From the NCBI GenBank assembly GCA_945891385.1, contig CAMDDJ010000016.1:1-62401 (forward strand): a stretch of DNA of 62,401 bases, written 5' to 3'. Position 1 is the stretch's first letter; each line of letters begins with the position of its first letter. Shown one piece after another: positions 1-8,194 of the stretch. This DNA comes from Candidatus Kuenenia stuttgartensis (GTDB lineage Bacteria; Planctomycetota; Planctomycetia; Pirellulales; UBA1268). The notes beneath the pieces were generated by a model. That model was not told where the DNA came from. It searched no databases and saw only the letters and a list, made by a program, of their open reading frames with translations. Both the position numbers and the translations under genes were made by a program.

Positions 1-2
1 GC

Positions 3-659
3 ATCGGCTCGCTGACGATCCGGGCCGGCACCATCACAGGCACCGCCCAGTTGACGGTCGGAGGCGGGGGCCGCGTGATTTTCCCAGCCGAGGGGCGGCT
101 GACCGTCGGCCTGTCACGATTGACGGTGGATGAAACAGCGCTCGGTGGCCGACTCGACCTGGGAGCCGGTCAGGTGGCCGTGGCGGCCGGCGGCATCTCG
201 GCAGCCGACCTCCGCGACGATCTGATCGCCGGCCGAAACGGCGGCGGCTGGAACGGGGCCTCCGGCATCGTGTCGTCGGCTGCAGCCGCCTCGGGAGGCA
301 GCCGGAGTGTGGGCTATGTGCTGAGCGGCGATGGAACGATCCGGGTGTCGTTCGCCGCTCCGGGCGACACCGACTTGGACGGCAAGACCGACGTCTTCGA
401 CCTCGTCAGTATCAACGGCGCCGGTGCCTATGGAACCGGAGGTTCAGCCGACTGGGCGCGAGGCGATTTCAACTACGACGGCGTCACCAACGTGTTCGAC
501 CTCGTGAACGTCAACGGCGGCGGCGCCTACGGCCAGGGCTCCTATCTTCCAGCCGCGGCCGTCGCAGCCGCCAGCCCGGCAGCCGTGCCGGAGCCCAACT
601 CGCTCACCTGGCTCGCAGCGGCCGGCCTGGCCGCCCTGGGGCGGCGACTCCGCCGTTGA
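3..659 (+). CDS. Autotransporter-repeat/dockerin/PEP-CTERM surface protein, 3' end only
   Basis: The reading frame is open from the left edge of the window, so this is the C-terminal 218 residues of a larger exported protein. It has a Gly/Ala-rich beta-strand region, then two EF-hand-like dockerin segments (nt 363-539; DTDLDGKTDVFDL and DFNYDGVTNVFDL, Asp/Asn ligands present), then a PEP-CTERM signal (nt 588-656: VPEP, hydrophobic stretch, RRLRR). PEP-CTERM proteins are normally cleaved and sorted to the surface by an exosortase. The last 200 residues align almost throughout with the C-terminus of the 2,026-residue protein at the other end of the window, so the two are paralogues. Function is probably structural or adhesive (inference). 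Confidence 0.85.
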   Translation: MGSLTIRAGTITGTAQLTVGGGGRVIFPAEGRLTVGLSRLTVDETALGGRLDLGAGQVAVAAGGISAADLRDDLIAGRNGGGWNGASGIVSSAAAASGGSRSVGYVLSGDGTIRVSFAAPGDTDLDGKTDVFDLVSINGAGAYGTGGSADWARGDFNYDGVTNVFDLVNVNGGGAYGQGSYLPAAAVAAASPAAVPEPNSLTWLAAAGLAALGRRLRR

Positions 660-919
660 GCCTGACTCGACGCCCTGCCCGACGCCCAGCCCTGGACGTG
701 TCCCCCGTGCTGGGTGGGTGAGCACCGGGTACCACAACATCGTGATGGCCGGTCACCAGGGTCGTGATGTCACCCGGCGGCTTCCAGGTCCCTTTCCCGC
801 CGCCAAGGCCGCCAGAATGCGGTGATCACTCGGCCGAAGCTCATTCTTCTCACAGGCCGGCAGTTTGGCACGGCGATTGCTCTCGGGAGTCATGCATTCT
901 GACCACGAGAGCTCCACTC

Positions 920-1672
920 ATGCCCGCATCGACCCCACTCCGATGGCTTCCCGCGCTCCTGCTTCTGAGCCTCGGCCTGGCCACCCCGGCCCAGGCGATC
1001 GTCATCGACCAGGTCGATACCTTTGAATCGGCCTCGGTAGACAGCTGGGGTCCTGACTTTGCCGCGGTGGCCTCGGTGGTGGCCGATGCCGGGCCGCTCG
1101 GGGCGGGCGACTACGCCCTCCGGGTGACGAGCCACGGCGATCCCAATCAGGGCCGTGTGGGCTCGCGCTCGATCACGCTCAATCGTTCCCAGTGGGCCGG
1201 CGATTGGACGGCCGCCGGGGTGGCCAGCATCGCCTTTGACGCCCGCAATCCGAATCCCTTTCCGATCGAACTCTGGATCGGGATCGCCGGGCCGGGCGGA
1301 GCCGGCAGCGCTGGCTCCGGCGATGTCTACGCCTCGCTGATGTCGGCCGCCATCCCTGCAGCCTCCGGCTGGGGCCGCTATACCTTCGATGTCACGCCCT
1401 CCGGATTCGAGAACGCCACAAACCATTCCTTCGGCACGCTGGCCAACGCCCTGGCAGGCGTCACCGAACTCCGGATCTTCAACAACACGAGCCGCCGCAT
1501 CGATCCCGACTTCGCCAATAACTTTATTGGCGACGAGGTGGCCGCCAGCTGGTATCTCGACAACATCACCGCCACAGCGGCCGTGCCGGAGCCGATGGCC
1601 AGTGGCCTCGGCTTGGCCTTCGCTGCCGGTCTCCTCGTGGTCAGGTGGCGGTCCCGAACCACGCTCCCATGA
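920..1672 (+). CDS. Small PEP-CTERM sorting-domain protein
   Basis: 250-residue exported protein. The ATG at 920 is preferred to the in-frame one at 764 because it directly begins a signal peptide (basic start, LLLLSLGL core, AQA cleavage motif near residue 24). The mature part resembles the jelly-roll-like carbohydrate-binding folds common in PEP-CTERM proteins: it opens with a DTFES segment and ends with a WYLDN motif before the sorting signal. The last 25 residues are a PEP-CTERM signal (VPEP, hydrophobic helix, RWRSR). No catalytic motif is visible. It lies 260 bp after the large surface protein and may belong to the same surface programme, but no shared transcript is evident. Confidence 0.8.
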   Translation: MPASTPLRWLPALLLLSLGLATPAQAIVIDQVDTFESASVDSWGPDFAAVASVVADAGPLGAGDYALRVTSHGDPNQGRVGSRSITLNRSQWAGDWTAAGVASIAFDARNPNPFPIELWIGIAGPGGAGSAGSGDVYASLMSAAIPAASGWGRYTFDVTPSGFENATNHSFGTLANALAGVTELRIFNNTSRRIDPDFANNFIGDEVAASWYLDNITATAAVPEPMASGLGLAFAAGLLVVRWRSRTTLP

Positions 1673-1739
1673 TCGCGTCCCCGGATCGCAGGCCGCCGTC
1701 TTGGTTCGCCGACCCCCTCGCCTCGCGGCAACCGTGGAT

Positions 1740-1823
1740 CACCGGCTCGGGGGCGGCACAAGTCGCGTCGCGGGCGAGGATACGCCCCTATGCTCCGCGA
1801 GCGTTCGCCGATCCCCTCGCCTT
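1740..1823. repeat. Dispersed intergenic repeat, copy 1
   Basis: This stretch of the 327-bp gap between the PEP-CTERM gene and the toxin-antitoxin pair matches a second copy at 54280-54383. The shared blocks are CACCGGCTCGGG followed by a GCGGGCGAGGATACGCCCC core, then ATGCTCC, CGAGCGTTCGCCGA and CCCCTCGCCT. Copy 1 lacks a roughly 20-bp hairpin present in copy 2. A sub-block (TTCGCCGACCCCCTCGCCT) also occurs separately at about 1707-1725. No coding potential is evident. It is probably a short non-autonomous intergenic repeat family. Confidence 0.6.
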
Positions 1824-1916
1824 CGGTCTGTGACCCGGCGGTTTCTCGACGGGTTTCTGGCCCGTTTCACGACATCGAGAGCAGTTCCTATGGCAGCTGG
1901 GACAGGCGGCGGGCCA

Positions 1917-1979
1917 TTGACCGGCCTATCTGCCATTGACAATGACCACTTCGGTGACTATGGTCATTCTACTGGTCAA
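1917..1979 (+). promoter_or_regulatory. Promoter with overlapping palindromic operators for the TA pair
   Basis: A -35 box TTGACA (1936-1941) and a -10-like TATGGT (1959-1964) are 17 bp apart. A perfect 8-bp inverted repeat, AATGACCA (1941-1948) and TGGTCATT (1961-1968), sits across both boxes. Outer half-sites TTGACC (1917-1922) and GGTCAA (1974-1979) are also inverted, and CATTG-A-CAATG (1934-1944) is a further dyad. This matches the known habit of Phd-type antitoxins of repressing their own promoter through palindromes; actual binding is inferred. Confidence 0.6.
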
Positions 1980-1999
1980 CGCCGAACGCTGGTGCCAAG

Positions 2000-2230
2000 A
2001 TGCAGACAATTCAAGCATCCGAATTCAAGGCGAAATGCCTGGCGCTGATGGACGATGTCGCGGCGACCGGGGAAGTCTTGGTCGTCACCAAGAATGGAAA
2101 GCCCATCGCGGAGTTGCGGCCGTATTCCGGCGGTAAGGTCGGCTCGCCATTCGGTCTGCATCGGGATCTTCGCGTCATCGGCGATATCGTGGCGCCGATT
2201 GCCGCAGATGACTGGAAGGCTCTGGAGTGA
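2000..2230 (+). CDS. Phd/YefM-family antitoxin
   Basis: 76 residues. The N-terminus (IQASEFKAKCLALMDDVAATGEVLVVTKNGKP split over a beta-alpha-beta fold) is the DNA-binding Phd/YefM pattern, including the typical TKNGKPIAEL turn near residues 34-43. The C-terminal tail (GDIVAPIAADDW) is the type that wraps the cognate toxin. Its TGA stop overlaps the GTG start of the downstream PIN toxin by 4 bases, so the two are translationally coupled. It probably represses the operon through the palindromes just upstream. Confidence 0.88.
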   Translation: MQTIQASEFKAKCLALMDDVAATGEVLVVTKNGKPIAELRPYSGGKVGSPFGLHRDLRVIGDIVAPIAADDWKALE

Positions 2231-2628
2231 TCGTGCTCGATACCCACGCGTTGTTGTGGATGGATCGCAACGACCCGACGCTTGGGCCACAGACCCGCGC
2301 CTTGATCGAGAACACCTGGCGTTCCGACGTCGTCGCCGTCAGTGCGATCAGTTTCTGGGAAACTGCCCTGCTGGCAGATCGCGGCCGCATCGTCCTGCCC
2401 GTGCCACCGGAGGCGTGGCGTCTTGATCTGCTGCAGGCAGGGCTGCGCGAGATCGCCGTAGACGGCCGCGTCTCGCTGCTTGCAACCCGTCTTGAGGGAC
2501 TGCATCGCGATCCTGCCGATCGCTTCATCGTCGCAACTTCGATCCAACTCGGTGCCACCCTGGTGACCGCAGACAGACAAATCCTGGGGTGGGATGGAGC
2601 CCTGCCGCGACAAGACGCCACCGCCTAA
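2227..2628 (+). CDS. VapC-type PIN-domain toxin (ribonuclease)
   Basis: 133 residues beginning at GTG 2227 in a GTGA overlap with the antitoxin. The PIN-domain acidic residues are visible: Asp5 (VLDTHALLW), Glu45 (SFWETALL), Asp98 (DPADRF) and Asp116 (TADRQI). These coordinate Mg/Mn in PIN ribonucleases, which as toxins cleave tRNA or rRNA; the target here cannot be told from sequence. Length and the order antitoxin-toxin are normal for a Phd/VapC pair. All four acidic residues are intact, so it looks functional rather than decayed. Confidence 0.9.
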   Translation: MIVLDTHALLWMDRNDPTLGPQTRALIENTWRSDVVAVSAISFWETALLADRGRIVLPVPPEAWRLDLLQAGLREIAVDGRVSLLATRLEGLHRDPADRFIVATSIQLGATLVTADRQILGWDGALPRQDATA

Positions 2629-2793
2629 CGCCACAGCGACGAAAACCATCACCGCAGGGAGATGCGCGGCGTTCTGGCGAACCGTCGCCGGACGGCCGAC
2701 ACGCCCAATCTCACCGCTCGAGGGCAGTCCGTCAGCCGGAAGACCTTTGCGGAAGTGCCATTGAATGGGCTACCCTTGACCTACGATGCCCGA

Positions 2794-2940
2794 GGCGTGC
2801 TTTCCTGCCATCGTCGCGACTCTTGCAGCCTCGTGGCCGCCGACGGCAGGCTGCTCGCCGTGGGTATGGATGGAACCCTCCAGCTGATCCAGCCGGATGG
2901 CGCTCGGCTGCAGGTGCTCGCTTCCGCCCGATTGATCTCA
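2794..2940 (+). pseudogene. Remnant of a PQQ-like beta-propeller gene
   Basis: Within the 343-bp gap after the toxin, one frame reads YDARGVLSCHRRD, then SLVAADGRLLAVGMDGTL and LQLIQPDGARLQVLASARL. This is the blade pattern of PQQ-like outer-membrane propellers (a SLI-x-ADG-x-LL strand, then G-x-L-x-L). It has no signal peptide, no full propeller and no credible start, so it looks like a 50-residue gene fragment. It is not clearly derived from the intact propeller gene at 4985-6691. The rest of the gap holds nothing recognisable. Confidence 0.4.
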
Positions 2941-2971
2941 AAACGTCCTGAAATCCCCTGCCTCAAAACCT

Positions 2972-4054
2972 ATGAATCGATCGCCAATGAAAACCCACGC
3001 TCTCTGCCGGAACTCCGTCGCCATGCTTGTCCTGGGTATGACGTTTCTCGCTTCACGAGGACAGTCTGCTCAAGTCACGTACGAGCTCGTCGCGGTGGGT
3101 GATGCAGGCAATGCCGCAGATACAACCGGGCGCGGCGCTGTCGGCTACGAATATGGCATCGGTCGTTATGAAATCTCGATCGATCAATATGCGGCGTTTC
3201 TGAATGCCGTGGCAGCGAGCGATCCGAATGACCTCTACAGCACCGAGGCCATGGGGCTGAATACCGCTGGTATTGCCCGGATCGGTCCCGATGGATTCCA
3301 CACCTACAGCGTGGCGGGGCCGTATGGAATCACGCCCCCCGGCGCCGACAGTCCCGGTGGGCGGCCGATCGCGTATGTGACCTGGTATGACTGTGCCCGT
3401 TTTGCCAACTGGATGAGCAACGGGCAGCCAACCGGAGCCCAGGGGCCTACGACGACAGAGGACGGTGCCTACGACCTCGTTCATGCATCTCCGGGTACGG
3501 CTCCGGCGGTCAACGCCACGAACCCCAACACGGGATTGCCGCCGCTGTACCGAATCCCCACGGAGAATGAATGGTACAAGGCCGCCTACTACAAGGGCGG
3601 CAGCACGAACGCAGGGTATTGGGACTACGCCACGCAGAGCAACTCGCTTGCCGGCAATACGCTCGGCAGCGGAGCCAGTCAGGCAAACTACGTCACGTCC
3701 GTGTACTGTGTGACCCAACAGGCAAGCTTTGCCTATGACCAGAACTATCTCTCCAACGTCGGAGGCTTCTCAGCAAGCCCAAGCGGGTACGGCACCTTCG
3801 ACCAGACCGGCAACGTGTCGGAGTGGAATGACCTGAGCGGCGTCGCTGCGACAACTCGGGGGATCAATGGTGGCTCTTGGTTCGACGTTGATTGGACCAT
3901 CACGGCCTCCGCCAGCACGGCGGTAAGCCTGACGGAAATGAATCGGTACACCGGGTTTCGTCTCGTGGGCCCGGTCCCCGTTCCCGAGCCGTCGGCATGG
4001 GCCGGCTGCGGGGTGGGGCTCGCCTTGCTGGCTTGGCTGCGAAGCAGCCGCTGA
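2972..4054 (+). CDS. FGE/SUMF1-like domain protein with PEP-CTERM signal
   Basis: 360 residues. A signal peptide covers about residues 6-33 (second Met at 2987 is an alternative start). Residues ~58-335 carry the formylglycine-generating-enzyme fold: YEISIDQYAAFLN, VTWYDCARFANWM, YRIPTENEWYKAAYY, GTFDQTGNVSEWN and GGSW...YTGFRLV. The C-terminus is PEP-CTERM (VPEPSAWAG, hydrophobic helix, LRSSR). The two active-site cysteines of true FGE, which follow the GGSW motif, are absent: the sequence there is GGSWFDVDW. It is therefore unlikely to oxidise cysteine in sulfatases; a binding or structural role on the surface is more likely. Confidence 0.88.
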   Translation: MNRSPMKTHALCRNSVAMLVLGMTFLASRGQSAQVTYELVAVGDAGNAADTTGRGAVGYEYGIGRYEISIDQYAAFLNAVAASDPNDLYSTEAMGLNTAGIARIGPDGFHTYSVAGPYGITPPGADSPGGRPIAYVTWYDCARFANWMSNGQPTGAQGPTTTEDGAYDLVHASPGTAPAVNATNPNTGLPPLYRIPTENEWYKAAYYKGGSTNAGYWDYATQSNSLAGNTLGSGASQANYVTSVYCVTQQASFAYDQNYLSNVGGFSASPSGYGTFDQTGNVSEWNDLSGVAATTRGINGGSWFDVDWTITASASTAVSLTEMNRYTGFRLVGPVPVPEPSAWAGCGVGLALLAWLRSSR

Positions 4055-4208
4055 GTTCGGATCCTGCAGCGCGCCGAGTTCGTCGGTCAGGGCGTGCACT
4101 GGAAGCACATCCCCCATGGCGCAGCAGATGCAGGAAGAGGCGGAAGGTCGCCTGGCCGGGCTCGGGCCCGGGAGACCGAGCGGCCCACGATGGTCGCGCC
4201 GAATCGCC

Positions 4209-4988
4209 CTACGCCCGGCGGAAGCCGCCGTTGACCGAGAGCACCTGACCGGTCACGAACCTGGCCGCCGGCGACGCGAGCCAGCGGACCGCGCCGGCCA
4301 CGTCCTCGGGGGTGCCCCAGCGGCGGAGCATGCTCTCGCGAACGGCCCGCCGCTGCCAGATGTCGCTGGCCTGCTCGCCCCAGGCCGTCTTGATCCAGCC
4401 GGGGGCCACGCAGTTGGCCCGCACATCGGGCCCGAGCGACCGCGCGAGGCTGCGGGTGAAGGCCATGACGGCCCCCTTCGCGGCGGCGAAGAGTTCGCCG
4501 CTGTCGCCCTCCATGCCGACGGCCGCCTGGTCCCAGCCGATCGTGATCACCGCGCCCTGGCCCCGCTCCCGGAGCCACCTGCCCAGGCCGCGGGCCAGGA
4601 TCATCGTGGCGGTGACATCGATCTGCAACAGAACCTCGAGCTTGCGTGCGAACGACCAGCCGGCGGCCGCGCCGGTCAGCACGTCGGCCCCCGCGACCAG
4701 CACGACGGTGTCGAGTTCGGGCAGCGCCGTGGTCACTTCGGCGACGAGGCTCTCCGCCGCCGCCGGCTCGGTCAGGTCGGCGAGAAATGTGCCGGCGTGT
4801 CGATCGAGTTGCGCAAGCGCTGCGGCAACCTCCTCCGCGCCGGCAGCCGAGCGACCATGCACCGCCACCCGAGCCCCGGCCCGCGCCAGGTCCAGCGCCA
4901 CGGCCCGCCCGATGCCGCGGGTGCTCCCCGTAACGAACACTGTCTGGCCGGCCAGTTCCTCGGCGGGCCCTCGAACAACGCCGCTCAT
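4209..4988 (-). CDS. SDR-family oxidoreductase with altered active site
   Basis: 259 residues from ATG 4988, chosen because it overlaps the TGA of the upstream gene as ATGA. A Rossmann NAD(P)-binding motif TGSTRGIG occurs at residues 20-27, and the downstream CVAPGWIKT and VTGQVLSVNGG motifs are typical of classical SDRs. The catalytic YxxxK is FAAAK here: the lysine is kept but Tyr is Phe, and the preceding strand ITIGWDQAA lacks the usual catalytic Ser. It may be a pseudo-enzyme or use another acid. It is translationally coupled to the membrane beta-propeller protein upstream, suggesting a joint role that is not known. Confidence 0.82.
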   Translation of the reverse strand: MSGVVRGPAEELAGQTVFVTGSTRGIGRAVALDLARAGARVAVHGRSAAGAEEVAAALAQLDRHAGTFLADLTEPAAAESLVAEVTTALPELDTVVLVAGADVLTGAAAGWSFARKLEVLLQIDVTATMILARGLGRWLRERGQGAVITIGWDQAAVGMEGDSGELFAAAKGAVMAFTRSLARSLGPDVRANCVAPGWIKTAWGEQASDIWQRRAVRESMLRRWGTPEDVAGAVRWLASPAARFVTGQVLSVNGGFRRA

Positions 4989-6691
4989 GGCCCACCCGCA
5001 TCCGGGCTCGCATCGGCCTGCAGGAGCGGCAGTCGGAAGCAGGCCGCCTCCTCGGCATTGCGGACGAGCAGCCGATCGCCGGAGACGGCGGGGTTGTTCC
5101 ATGTCTGCCCGGAGAGGGCAGGCAGCCTCGCAAGTTCCTGACGCTTCTCGGGCTGGCAGGCCACGAGCACGACGTCGCCGTCCTCAGCCTGAACGACAAG
5201 CAACTCGCCCACGCGGAGCACCTGCCCCTGGCCATACCGACCGCCCTTCCACCGCCGGGTGCCGTCGTCGAGTCGCACGCACTCGAGGATTCCGTCGGAG
5301 AGGCCGTAGGCATGGCCGCCGTGGATGACGACGTTGGTGAACTTGGTCTTGAGCAGGCTGGCCTGAAGCCAGATCGGCCGTACGACAACCGCCACCGGAC
5401 TCGACTCGTCGATCGCGAACACGCCGGCGCCGATCCCGTAGCCCTTCGAGATGAAAATCCGCTCGCCTTCGAGCACGTGGGGCTGCGAGCAGGTGGCATC
5501 CGAATTCGAGTGGCCGGGCCAGTCGAAGCCCCAGAGTTCGGCACCGCCGGCGGGGTCGTAGGCGGCGACGTGTGACTCGTTCACGGTGAGCACCACCTCG
5601 CGGCCGCCGACCGTGGCGAGTTGGGGCGTGACGTAACTGATCTGCTCTCCGCCGGCGGTCCAGCGGCGGGTGCCATCGGCCCGGTCGTAGGCCACGAGCG
5701 ACGCGGCCGAACGAGGACCGTCGGGCCGGAGAAAGGGGCCGCCTCCGGGCACGATCACGAGGTCGGCGGTTACCAGCGGCGACCCCGCCCTGCCCCAGGA
5801 CACCGCGGCGGTGTGGGCTTCCCGGTCGAGGCCGAGGTCGCCGAGGATGTCCTTCTTCCACACGACCGTCCCGGTCGCGCCGTCGATGGCATGCAGCCAG
5901 CCCGTGGCACCGGTGGTGTAGACGATCCCGTCGCGGATCGTGGGCGTGGACCGCGGCCCCACGCCGCCCAGCACGGTCTCATGCCGGCCCCGGACGGCGA
6001 CGGCCCACTCCAGACTGCCGTCGGCCAGCGAGCGACAACTCACCACCTCCTCCTCGCCCCGCTGCTCGAGCGTCACGGCATGCTCGCCGGCGATCGCGAA
6101 GCCGCTCCAGCCGGCGCCGATCGAAGTCCGCCAGAGTTCCCGCGGCGGCCGGGCCGACCAATTGGGATCGATCGCCGGCCCCTCGATCGCACTCGAACCC
6201 TGCGGACCGAGGAATCGAGGAAAGTCGTCCGGCGTGGATGCCCACGCGGCCGTCGCCGCTGCCGAGGCCGCCGCCTTCGCCGTAGGCAGGAGCCGGTCTC
6301 GGGAGGGCATCCACCGCAGCCGTAGCTCCGGCACGAGATCGCCACTGACCCGCTCGATCCGGAAGACCGCCGCGACGGATGCGACAGCGAGCAAGAGCCC
6401 GTAGCCAACCACCCGCTTGAGTGAGAGCGAGTGGCCGCTCTCCCGCAGAAACCAGACCACGACCGAGAGCAGGCCGAAGAACGCGAGGATCAGCGTAATG
6501 ATGTTGCGGACGGCATGGTCGACGATGGGCCCCACAACGGGCTCGAGCAGACCGGCCCGCACGAGCACGATCGCCGTCGCCAGCGACGCCACGGTGATCC
6601 AGACCCGAACGGGCGGCACGAGCGGACGACGGGCGGCGGGGGTCTGGGAGCGGGCGGGAGGCGGCATGGCATACCTTGGGAGGAGCTGCAT
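4985..6691 (-). CDS. Membrane-anchored PQQ-like beta-propeller protein (BamB-like)
   Basis: 568 residues (an in-frame Met at 6667 is an alternative start). Three hydrophobic segments at about residues 28-48, 60-82 and 93-111 are followed by a propeller of repeats. Typical blade strings are GIVYTTGATGWLHAIDGATG and GTVVWKKDI, DGTRRWTAGGEQISY, and a last one near HVAAYDPAGGAELWGF. This architecture resembles the PQQ-binding-like and BamB families common in Planctomycetes; there is no evidence for a bound quinone. The propeller would face the periplasm or paryphoplasm. It precedes the SDR gene in a 4-base overlap and its 5' end is divergent from the cystathionine synthase-type gene, sharing a ~100-bp promoter region. 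Confidence 0.85.
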   Translation of the reverse strand: MQLLPRYAMPPPARSQTPAARRPLVPPVRVWITVASLATAIVLVRAGLLEPVVGPIVDHAVRNIITLILAFFGLLSVVVWFLRESGHSLSLKRVVGYGLLLAVASVAAVFRIERVSGDLVPELRLRWMPSRDRLLPTAKAAASAAATAAWASTPDDFPRFLGPQGSSAIEGPAIDPNWSARPPRELWRTSIGAGWSGFAIAGEHAVTLEQRGEEEVVSCRSLADGSLEWAVAVRGRHETVLGGVGPRSTPTIRDGIVYTTGATGWLHAIDGATGTVVWKKDILGDLGLDREAHTAAVSWGRAGSPLVTADLVIVPGGGPFLRPDGPRSAASLVAYDRADGTRRWTAGGEQISYVTPQLATVGGREVVLTVNESHVAAYDPAGGAELWGFDWPGHSNSDATCSQPHVLEGERIFISKGYGIGAGVFAIDESSPVAVVVRPIWLQASLLKTKFTNVVIHGGHAYGLSDGILECVRLDDGTRRWKGGRYGQGQVLRVGELLVVQAEDGDVVLVACQPEKRQELARLPALSGQTWNNPAVSGDRLLVRNAEEAACFRLPLLQADASPDAGGP

Positions 6692-6790
6692 TATTGCCGC
6701 TGCTCCAAGGGCCGACTACACTCGCGCCGGTTATTGTCCCCTGGCCGAAACCCCGCCCCCGTCCGCTCGGGCGACCGCAGGAACGACCGC

Positions 6791-8056
6791 ATGCTCACCG
6801 AAGACGCATCCATACTGTCGACCTCCGGCCACGGCAAGCCAGCGGCTGCGACCTCGGCTTCCGGCCCATCCACCACCGCCGTGCATGCCGGCGAGGCCCG
6901 CGAGAAACCCGGCTTCTCGATCACCGACCCGATCTTTGCCTCGAGCACCTACACCTTCGCCGACACCCAGGCGATCGTCGACTTCCTGGAGCAGAAGCAG
7001 GTCCGCGAGGAATACGGCCGCTACGGAAACCCCGGGGAAAAGGTCGTCGAGCAGAAACTGGCCGCGCTCGAAGGAGGCGAGGAGGCCGTGCTCTTCGCGA
7101 GCGGGATGGCGGCCTTCGTCGGCGTGCTCATGGCCCACGTGGATGCGGGCGACGAGATCATCTTCTTCGACGAGTGTTACCACCGCAGCCGTGAGTTCTG
7201 CCGCAAGCATCTGACCAGGTTCGGCGTGGCCTACCGGGAGGTGCCAACCTGCGATTATGACGCAATGGAAGCGGCCATCGGCCCGCGGACGAAGTTTCTG
7301 ATCAGTGAATCGCCGACCAATCCGCACCTCAGCGTGGTCGACATCGAACGCTTCGCCGCGATCGGCCGCCGGCATGGGGTGGCGACGCTGATCGACGCCA
7401 CGCTCTGTACTCCTTACAACCTCCGACCGCTCGAGGCGGGCGTCGACTACGTGCTCCATTCAGCCACGAAATATCTCGGTGGCCACAACGACCTGCTTGC
7501 CGGAGCGGTGATCGGCCGCACCGCGCTGCTCGAACCAGTCCGCCGACTGCGGGGCATCATGGGGGGCGTCAACTCGCCCCACAACGCCTATCTCTTGGAA
7601 CGAGGCCTCAAGACGCTCGCCCTGCGGATGGAGCGGCATAACACCAACGGCCTGGCGGTCGCCCGGTTCCTGGAGAGTCATCCGCGAGTCGCCCAGGTGC
7701 TCTACCCGGGCCTCACGAGCCATCCCTACCACGAGGTCGCGGCGCGGACGATGCGGGGCTGCGGCGGGCTGATCACATTCTTCCTGCGCGGGCGAGACGG
7801 CGGCCCGGCGACCTGGCGGGAGACGGCCGACGTGGTGGACGCCGTGAGGATTCCGCGGATCGGCCCGAGCCTCGGCGGCGTCGAATCGCTGATCGAGCAG
7901 CCGCTCGTGATGAGCTACTGGAACTACACCCCGGAAGAGCGGGTCACTTTCAGAATTCCCGACAACATGATCCGGCTCGCCTGTGGCATCGAGGACGCCG
8001 CCGACCTCGTTGCCGATCTTGCCCAAGCCCTCGAATCGACCGGCCGCGACGCCTGA
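6791..8056 (+). CDS. Cys/Met-metabolism PLP enzyme, cystathionine gamma-synthase type
   Basis: 421 residues from ATG 6791. It has the full signature of the trans-sulfuration PLP family: TTAVHAGE at 28-35, YGRYGNP at 75-81, ASGMAA at 103-108, ESPTNP at 173-178, and the PLP lysine in SATKYLGGH (Lys227). Known members make cystathionine from an activated homoserine and cysteine, or use sulfide directly, or cleave cystathionine; residue evidence alone does not separate these, though length and the ESPTNPHL motif favour a gamma-synthase or sulfhydrylase. A TACACT -10-like box is near 6717. It is cytosolic and monocistronic in appearance. Confidence 0.88.
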   Translation: MLTEDASILSTSGHGKPAAATSASGPSTTAVHAGEAREKPGFSITDPIFASSTYTFADTQAIVDFLEQKQVREEYGRYGNPGEKVVEQKLAALEGGEEAVLFASGMAAFVGVLMAHVDAGDEIIFFDECYHRSREFCRKHLTRFGVAYREVPTCDYDAMEAAIGPRTKFLISESPTNPHLSVVDIERFAAIGRRHGVATLIDATLCTPYNLRPLEAGVDYVLHSATKYLGGHNDLLAGAVIGRTALLEPVRRLRGIMGGVNSPHNAYLLERGLKTLALRMERHNTNGLAVARFLESHPRVAQVLYPGLTSHPYHEVAARTMRGCGGLITFFLRGRDGGPATWRETADVVDAVRIPRIGPSLGGVESLIEQPLVMSYWNYTPEERVTFRIPDNMIRLACGIEDAADLVADLAQALESTGRDA

Positions 8057-8194
8057 GCCGGCAATCCGGGCAGCCTCTGCTGGTCGCGTGGTTTTTGACG
8101 GAAGTTCCGGTCCTGCCGGTGCCGATACCGATTCCGATGAGGCAGTTCCCGTGGCCTTGCTTGAGGCTGCGGGCATGCAAATCGGAGGTGCGGC

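Noticed and set aside
6692-6790. SAM riboswitch before the cystathionine synthase-type gene.
   Set aside because: The gap is only 99 bp and lacks the SAM-I helices.
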